Source of the DNA: Neocallimastix lanati (nom. inval.)
Taxonomy: Eukaryota; Neocallimastigomycota; Neocallimastigomycetes; Neocallimastigales; Neocallimastigaceae
NCBI GenBank assembly: GCA_016946835.1
Contig: JACVTC010000073.1
Coordinates: 1 to 62,500 of the forward strand
Direction of reading: 5' to 3'
DNA: 62,500 nucleotides
A program made the position numbers and the translations under genes. Below the pieces are notes generated by a model. It was not told the DNA's origin. It did not search any database and saw only the letters and a program-made list of their open reading frames with translations. Positions 56,174-62,500 of this stretch are shown here, piece by piece. Numbering within the stretch: the first letter of the stretch is position 1; each line of letters begins with the position of its first letter.

Positions 56174-56621
56174 TATTTAGATCATTTTCTATTCTTTCTT
56201 TTTCCTTTTTTTCTTTATTTAGATCCTTTTCTATTTTTTCTTTTTCTCTTTTTTTCATTATTTAGATCCTTTTCTATTCTTTCTTTTTCCTTTTTTTCTT
56301 TATTTAGATCCTTTTCTATTCTTTCTTTTTCCTTTTTTTTCTTTATTTAGATCATTTTCTATTCTTTTATTTTTTATTTTTTTCATTTTCTAGTTCATTT
56401 TCTAATTTTTCTTGTATTCTTTCTTTCTCCTTTTTTTCATTATCAAAATACACAACAATTTTTTTTAAAATGTAACTATTTTCACTAAATACTACTTCAA
56501 TGATATTTTTATTTCTATATATATATATTAATTTAATGAATTCAGGATTAATTTCTGAAATATTCTTTAAATTTACAAAATTTAAATTTCTTGAAATTAT
56601 TTCTTCAATATTTTTTTTCAT
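56174..56621 (-). pseudogene. Coiled-coil middle of the frameshifted ankyrin gene
   Basis: An 84-codon frame (56367-56621) overlaps the upstream ankyrin frame at an 8-A run. It runs into 42/43-bp repeats (AGATC marks at 56179, 56221, 56264, 56306 and 56349; spacing 42, 43, 42, 43) that encode KERIEKDLNKEKKE-type 14-residue coiled-coil units. The 43-bp units each add one T/A and break the frame. Either the gene is dead or the homopolymer lengths are misread. Confidence 0.7.
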
Positions 56622-57222
56622 TAATGATTATTTTGATTTTTTTTTCTACTGAATAGTCAACTAATAATATAAATGTTTCAATATTATTACGAACTATTGT
56701 CCACAATATTGGATTATTTCCATTTTCATGTTTTTCATTTATTTCCAAAACAATTTTATTTTTATTAGCATAATTTATTAATAATTTTACTATTTTATTA
56801 TTATTATAACTTGTAGCCAATATAAGTGGATTATTTCTTTTTTCAGTTTTTTCATTTATTTCCAAAATAATATTATTTTTATTAGCATAATCTATTAATA
56901 ATTTAACCATTTTAATGTTATTATTACTAGAAGCCCATGTAAGTGAATTATCTCCATGATTATTTTTTTCATTTATTTTCAAAACAATTTTATTATTATT
57001 GGCATATTTAATTAATAAATTTGCCATTTCAATGTTATTATTACTAATAGCATATAACAGTGGATACCATTTTTTTTTTATTTTTTTATTTAAATTCAAA
57101 ACAATTTTATTTTCATTGGCATCTTCTAAAATTCTTTTAACTTCTTTAATATTGTTTTCGTCAGTTGCCAGAATAAGTTCTTTTTCCAAATTTTTTTTAA
57201 TTCCATTATTATTGATAAACAT
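56605..57222 (-). CDS. Ankyrin-repeat protein, N-terminal part of a frameshifted gene
   Basis: 205 residues starting MFINNNGIKKNLEKEL. About five ankyrin-like repeats of 35-37 residues follow, with the pattern NNPL-ATS.NN..IVKLLI.YANKNKIVLEINEK. Ankyrin repeats bind other proteins, so no specific function is visible. The frame stops at TGA within a homopolymer, and the coding continues in the -1 frame (56621 downward), so the original protein was larger (ankyrin, coiled coil, ankyrin). Likely a pseudogene unless the homopolymer is a sequencing error. Confidence 0.72.
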   Translation of the reverse strand: MFINNNGIKKNLEKELILATDENNIKEVKRILEDANENKIVLNLNKKIKKKWYPLLYAISNNNIEMANLLIKYANNNKIVLKINEKNNHGDNSLTWASSNNNIKMVKLLIDYANKNNIILEINEKTEKRNNPLILATSYNNNKIVKLLINYANKNKIVLEINEKHENGNNPILWTIVRNNIETFILLVDYSVEKKIKIIINEKKY

Positions 57223-57504
57223 GATTAATGAATTTTTTTATTTTTATTAAAATAAAAAAAGTTAATTTATTATTTAAAAAATGAATGTTTCTTGAATTTT
57301 CATAAAAAAAAATATTGAACTTAGTTATTACTATTATTACTATATTTTAAAAATGAATATTTATTATAATATTTTAAATTTTTAAATTTAGTTAGTTTTT
57401 ATATTAGTTATAACTAAGAAATAAAAAAAGAATTATATTAATATATTTATTTTGATTTTAAAAAAAAATTGAAAAAAATTTTAGTATTTAAATCTTTTTA
57501 AAGT

Positions 57505-57543
<39 letters not shown>

Positions 57544-57595
57544 CAGCCGAAATTATTACGAACTTATTTATTTATTCATTTATTAATTACAAGAA

Positions 57596-57626
<31 letters not shown>

Positions 57627-57760
57627 TTTTAAAAAAAAAAAAATTAATAAATAAATATTATTTATTCAATTAGAACATAATAATATTTTAAATAGTATTT
57701 CGAAATAAAAAAAAATAATATTCAAAAAAAAAAGGGTATGAATAAATTCATAAAAAACTT
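57223..57760. other. Intergenic, nothing recognised
   Basis: AT-rich, with a ~31-T run ending near 57541 and a TA run at about 57596-57618. No gene seen. Confidence 0.55.
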
Positions 57761-58090
57761 CATAGGCAACGAACCTCACCTCCAGATTATAAGATTTCTA
57801 ACTAAAAGGAATTCTTATTCCGGATTAAGATTTGAATTGACTATCTAATAGAATTATAGTCTTCTCCTTCATAGGCATTAGCCCTGCTAGCCTGTTTTAC
57901 TGTATTTTCAGCGTTGAAGCTCCTTAGTTAGTTTGCGCTTATAACCGTCGGAATACTATCGGTATTATTATTATTATTATAATTATTATTATTATTATAA
58001 TTATAATTATTATTATACATTTCGTTACTACAATTAGAATCAATATTTGATTCTATATTATTCATATCTGTGACAATTGTGTTAACCTTA

Positions 58091-58387
58091 CTATGATATT
58101 GAACAATATTTGGAAATTACATAAAAATTTTCATAAAGCTTTTCAATATCCATAAAATATTTCATTCGAAATTCATGGAAAAGGTAACATTTAAAAAACC
58201 AATGTTCCAATCGAGGATTACTATTTTCTCTAATATAACAAGGACACCTATCTGGACAGTCGTCTTCATTCCTATTGGCAGCTTTAACAACACGAGCATT
58301 GAATTTATATCCATATCTGGTAAGAAGTACCCATCGAAAACCAATGCTATATTCAGGATACTTTTTACTTTTTTTGTTATTTTAAAA
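58091..58387 (-). pseudogene. Short cysteine-containing coding remnant
   Basis: A minus-strand frame of about 98 codons without an ATG, ending TAG at 58091-58093. It has convincing protein composition, with the order FRWVLLTRYGYKFNARVV, CPDRCPC, HWFFKC and HEFRMKYF. The Cys/His spacing suggests a zinc-binding domain, possibly of a transposon-derived protein, but I do not recognise the family. Probably an exon or eroded fragment. Competing short frames on both strands here are shadows. Confidence 0.45.
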
Positions 58388-58440
58388 AAAAAAAAAAAAG
58401 CAAAAAACATATTAACAATTATTAAATTATTCCATTTTTA

Positions 58441-58917
58441 AGTAATTATTCATTGTTAAACATTTTAATAATATATATTAAAAAATATTTAATAAGGAAT
58501 AATTATTTAAGTAATTTATTTATTTAAATTTTATAATATAATATTTATATATTATTATTATTAATAAAGTATTTTGAATTTATTTTTAAGAAAAGAGGGA
58601 AAAAAATTTTTTTTGGAAACATTTTTTTTTTTTTATAAAAATGAATTAAAATAATTCAAAATTTAAATAAATATTCAAAATAATGAAATCCTAATTAATA
58701 GATAAAAACTCTATAAAAATTGAAAATAGAAAGACAATTAGATTTCTTTTCTTTTTTTTTTTAAAAAAAAAAATAAAGTTTAAAGTTCTATTGAACTGAT
58801 TATTTTTAAAAAAAATAAAGAAAAAATTACAATTAGGAATTCGAATAATGATTTTAAAAGTAAAATTATTATTATTATGTTTTATAGTTGGAAAAGATAT
58901 TTTATGTGAATGAATTT

Positions 58918-58959
<42 letters not shown>

Positions 58960-60170
58960 TCTTTCTTTCATTTTAAACAAATAGAAAAGTATAAAACATT
59001 AAATTTTCATTAATTCAAATTAACCAAAAAAAAAAAAAAGATCATATCTTAAATTGAATTTAAATTTAATATTTACTAATATAGCCTACTCTTATTTATC
59101 TTATTTAATAATAAATTATATAACTTTTAAAAAAATAATTTTTTTTCTCTTGTTGTATTAATGGTAAAATTTTTATGAAAAAAACATTTCAAATTTTCAA
59201 GATAAAATATTATTTTTTTAAAAAAAACATTATATAAATATAATAGGTTAATAAATTAAAGATTAAAAAATGATTTAAGTATAATTTTTTTAAGATAAAA
59301 TTTAGAATTACTAATGATTAATGATTATACGTATTATATGAAAAATTAATTATGATATGTTTTAAATATTAATTATTTAATTGCTATATAATCTTTAAGA
59401 TTATATAAAAATAAAATATATTTAATATATATATATATATATTTTTATTTTAAAAATAGTAATATTTAATTGATTAAATAATTATTCATTTGATTGATAA
59501 TTTTTATCCCTTTTAACAAATTGAATTCCACTTTTTTTTTTTTTAAAAAAAAAAAATAAAAATATAAAGAAAATTTTTTTATTTAATAATAAAATAATAT
59601 TTTTTTTTATATTTAATATTTCTTTTCTCTCCTTTCTCCTTTCTCACTTTTCTCTCTTTTCTTTTTTCTTTTTTTTTTTTTTTTTTTTTTTTTAAACTTT
59701 TTGATTTTAACTTAATTTGTTTCATTTATATAAATCAATTTAATTAATATATATTTATATATATTACAATATTATTACAATATATTTATTATTAATGGTT
59801 TAGTTAAAATATTTACAACAAAAAAAAAATTTTATTTAATTTTTTATTTTTTTTTTTATAATAAAATTTTATTTTTAGAGGCAAAAAAAAATAATAAAAA
59901 TTAATCCATAAGAAAAAAAGAAAGATATTTTCTTTTTTTTTTTTCTCTTTGAAATTAAAAAAAAAAAAAAAAAAAAAAAAACGAAAAATTAAAATAAATA
60001 AATAATAAATAAATTATTATATATATAAATAAATATTATATATATAAATAAATAAATAAATAAATTATTAAAAAATAAAATAAATTTGTATAAATATATA
60101 AATAAAAAAATAAAATTAATATAAAAAATTATTATAAATATAAATAAATAATATATAATATTTATAAAAT
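58441..60170. other. Gene-free AT-rich stretch upstream of the ankyrin gene
   Basis: No coding signal. Contains a TA run (about 58920-58950), a pyrimidine-rich TCTC stretch (about 59630-59690) followed by T-tracts, which may act as promoter DNA for the gene at 60171, and A-tracts near 59960. Confidence 0.55.
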
Positions 60171-62500
60171 ATGATAAATAAAGAAATTTCAACATTAATT
60201 TTAAATGAAATACAGCAATGTAGAAAGACTATTGAAGCTTTACTATTAAAATCTGACTTTTCTGAATTTGAAAAGTTAAAAATTTGGGAACGCTCTTTAC
60301 GAAAAGAATTGGAGGACGTTCAAATAAAACTAAAGAATTTTAATGTTTTTGAAGTTTCCTTAAATAATATCCTCAATAATGAAATTTTATTAACAGATAA
60401 AGCACTACAGAAATTAAAAATAAAAGATATCTTAGAACAAATTGCAGATTTAGAAAATGAAAACTGTGAAAATTTTAAAAATATTCCAACTCTCTTATAC
60501 AATATCCTTGATGAGGTAGCAACGAATGAGGAAGTAAAGGTTTATTTAAATGAAACAAAGATGACTATACCAAAAATAAAAGTTGGAATTAATAAGTTAT
60601 TTGAAGCCTTACTAAATAATACGGCTATTACTGCCGCACCAAAGGACGAAAATCGAAGAAGACTTGAATATAATAAATATTTACGAGGATATAAAGTAAT
60701 CGCATTACTTTTAAAAGATAGTACCATCGAGCCCATTTTAAAATTGGGAAATCTAATCATGATTTCAGAGGTAAGTTATTATTGTGCATCAGGTTGGAAG
60801 GATACCCTACTCGAATTGATGAACAAATTTTCATCTGAAATAAAAGAAAAATATAAGGATGCCATCACATTAGACTATGAAAAAGATCCTCTGAAAAAAA
60901 TATTAAACGAAATATTTTTCAATGCTAGAGAATGTATAACGAAAGATTTAAGTTATAAATATATTGATGATAATAATATATCAGTAATGGAGAGACCTCA
61001 TTATATTGATATCTTTAAACAAGTTTTTAATGAAGTCTATAATTTAAATTTACCATATATTGAAACGAACGATTCCTACTTAGGAATCGATGCCATCAAT
61101 AACATCAAGGAAAATTTCATTGACAGTCTAAAAAATACGTATATTAACGATTTAATTTATGATAAAGCATGTGAATTATTTTATGATCGATTGAAGGAAG
61201 AACCCGATTTTTACATAGGAACCAAAATTAAACCAAAATTTTGGGGAGATATCATGGAATGGAGTAAGAAATATTATCATAATAATAATTTAGATAAAAA
61301 ATTTTCTAGTCCTGTAGAATTTATGTCTGAGTATGTCACCGGAAATGACAATAATAAGAATCCTATAAGATATATAGCGATTAAGGAGATAATGAAAGAT
61401 TGTGGATTTATTGAAGAAATTATTAAGGATGATCGATATGGCCGTGAGTACTATCGGAAGCAACCCGAGATTTGTATGACTCGATTAAAGCGAGGCCTAA
61501 TGGATATTAAAAGTGAAAAGGAATTAAAACAATTAAATAGCAATTTAAGTAGTATTCATTCACAAGGAGTTGACATTAAAAAATTATTTGAATTTATAAA
61601 AGATGAAGGAAAATTTGATTTAATGAAGTATATTAATCTTGATCATTTTGATATTACCATCAATGAAGTGGATAGGAATGAGCTTACAGTATTAATGAAA
61701 ATTTGTCAAACAACGAATGACACTAACGCCATTAAACTCCTTCTCATGGATGCCAAAGCCGATATCAATCATCAAAATAAGTATGGATGGACGGCGTTAA
61801 TGTATGCTGCCAAATATAATAAAAATATTAATATATGCAAATTTTTAATTGAAAATGGAGCGGACGTAAAATTACAGGATCGTCATCACTGGACGGCCTT
61901 GATGCTCGCCTGCTACTATTCCGAGGATATAGAATTAGTGAAGTTATTAGTGAAGGCAGGATCCGATATTAATCAACAAACCAGTAAAGGATGGACCGCC
62001 TTAATGTCAGCGGTAAGAAACGTTAAAGCGCCAGAAATGTCTAGATACTTAATTGAAAATGGAGCCGACATTAACCTCTCCGATAAAGAAAACCGTAATC
62101 CTTTAATGTTAGTCTGTCATTATTCCAAAGATTTAGAATTAGCGAAATTATTAATTAATGAGAAAACCAATATCAATCAGCAGGATAAAAATGGCTATAC
62201 CGCCCTTATGTTTGCCATAGAAAGTAAAAATAGAAATAAGTCCTATGAAATAATAAAGAAGTGTTGTGACCTAGCACGATATCTATTAGAAAATCAAAAA
62301 GCAGAAGTGAAAAATTTAAAGAATATAAATCAAGAGAATTCCTTAATTCTTGCCTGTCGTTACACTAGAGATATAGAATTGGTGAAACTTCTCCTCGAGA
62401 AAGGATCAGATATAAATCAACAAGATATTTATGGATACACTGCCTTAATGTATTCTATTGAAGAAGAAGAAGATAACGATGATATCAGTAATAGCATTTG
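60171..62500 (+). CDS. Large ankyrin-repeat protein, partial (runs off the window)
   Basis: Open from ATG 60171 to the window end, at least 776 codons with no stop; I chose this ATG because AT-rich noncoding sequence with stops precedes it. Residues 1-500 are mostly helical and Lys/Glu/Ile rich with no domain I recognise. From about residue 500 there are six or seven ankyrin repeats (NELTVLMKIC, YGWTALMYAAKYN, HHWTALMLACYYS, KGWTALMSAVRN, NRNPLMLVCHYS, NGYTALMFAIES, NSLILACRYT, YGYTALMYSIEE), many with ENGADIN/KGSDINQQ turns. Ankyrin domains mediate protein-protein contacts; no enzymatic motif is seen. Codon use is richer in G/C than the flanks. It may be a relative of the broken gene at 55838-57222 (same INEKN/IN-Q turns), in opposite orientation. 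Confidence 0.9.
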   Translation, partial: MINKEISTLILNEIQQCRKTIEALLLKSDFSEFEKLKIWERSLRKELEDVQIKLKNFNVFEVSLNNILNNEILLTDKALQKLKIKDILEQIADLENENCENFKNIPTLLYNILDEVATNEEVKVYLNETKMTIPKIKVGINKLFEALLNNTAITAAPKDENRRRLEYNKYLRGYKVIALLLKDSTIEPILKLGNLIMISEVSYYCASGWKDTLLELMNKFSSEIKEKYKDAITLDYEKDPLKKILNEIFFNARECITKDLSYKYIDDNNISVMERPHYIDIFKQVFNEVYNLNLPYIETNDSYLGIDAINNIKENFIDSLKNTYINDLIYDKACELFYDRLKEEPDFYIGTKIKPKFWGDIMEWSKKYYHNNNLDKKFSSPVEFMSEYVTGNDNNKNPIRYIAIKEIMKDCGFIEEIIKDDRYGREYYRKQPEICMTRLKRGLMDIKSEKELKQLNSNLSSIHSQGVDIKKLFEFIKDEGKFDLMKYINLDHFDITINEVDRNELTVLMKICQTTNDTNAIKLLLMDAKADINHQNKYGWTALMYAAKYNKNINICKFLIENGADVKLQDRHHWTALMLACYYSEDIELVKLLVKAGSDINQQTSKGWTALMSAVRNVKAPEMSRYLIENGADINLSDKENRNPLMLVCHYSKDLELAKLLINEKTNINQQDKNGYTALMFAIESKNRNKSYEIIKKCCDLARYLLENQKAEVKNLKNINQENSLILACRYTRDIELVKLLLEKGSDINQQDIYGYTALMYSIEEEEDNDDISNSI

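Noticed and set aside
57760-57970. A functional tRNA gene on the minus strand
   Set aside because: Fragments resemble tRNA arms, but anticodon and T stems have several mismatches and no acceptor pairing was found.
58162-58441. Short ORFs of 82 (minus) and 88 (plus) residues
   Set aside because: The minus-strand frame ending at 58091, with Cys motifs, is more protein-like; these are overlapping shadows.
60744-60798. Possible intron (GTAAGT...CAG) in the ankyrin gene near 60771
   Set aside because: GAGGTAAGT followed by CATCAG would give an intron of about 20 nt, too short; the frame is open without it.

Overview
The window is eukaryotic and extremely AT-rich, with long A/T homopolymers and intergenic DNA that is almost free of G and C. 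A decayed GH11 xylanase with a Gln/Pro linker and a fungal CBM1, secreted LysM proteins, ankyrin proteins and Ty3/gypsy and Ty1/copia retroelements together suggest an anaerobic gut fungus (Neocallimastigomycota, such as Piromyces, Neocallimastix or Anaeromyces). The phylum is an inference from this gene content and base composition; no sequence search was possible.

Left part (1-15963): two complete Ty3/gypsy LTR retrotransposons sit back to back immediately upstream of an intact tRNA-Trp(CCA) gene. Element 1 (429-7513) is flanked by CAAGT duplications, has a single gag-pol ORF, LTRs that form a chain of perfect hairpins, and a primer site complementary to its own LTR (self-priming, Tf1-like). 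Element 2 (7521-15876) is flanked by GTGG duplications, has nearly identical LTRs with an internal 63-bp tandem repeat, a TGG-type primer site, a structured leader, and gag, protease and RT-RH-IN in successive frames. A textbook -1 frameshift signal (TTTAAAT heptamer, spacer, stem-loop) sits at the end of gag. Removing both elements places both insertion points 11-18 bp upstream of the tRNA, so the tRNA appears to be the shared target.

Middle part (about 16.3-49.8 kb): an expanded family of secreted three-LysM proteins. There are six intact genes, all on the + strand, and one locus broken into two opposed fragments. Each intact gene carries the same promoter module (A-tract/T-tract switch, GGAAGGTTTTGAAAGGGTT, TATAAATA) and a shared 3' flank, so the duplication unit is about 2 kb. 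The C-terminal LysM is nearly invariant while the N-terminal LysM diverges. Between the units lies a graveyard of minus-strand gypsy and copia fragments plus unclassified dispersed repeats.

Right part (about 49.8-62.5 kb): a long gene-free AT stretch; the GH11-CBM1 xylanase pseudogene with two in-frame stops; a frameshifted minus-strand ankyrin/coiled-coil gene; a short cysteine-bearing coding remnant; and, from 60171, a large ankyrin-repeat gene with an unrecognised ~500-residue N-terminal region that is open to the window end.

The host genes form no obvious pathway. Xylan degradation (xylanase) and chitin or peptidoglycan binding (LysM) are both secreted functions expected of a rumen fungus. 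The retroelements explain most of the rest of the sequence.
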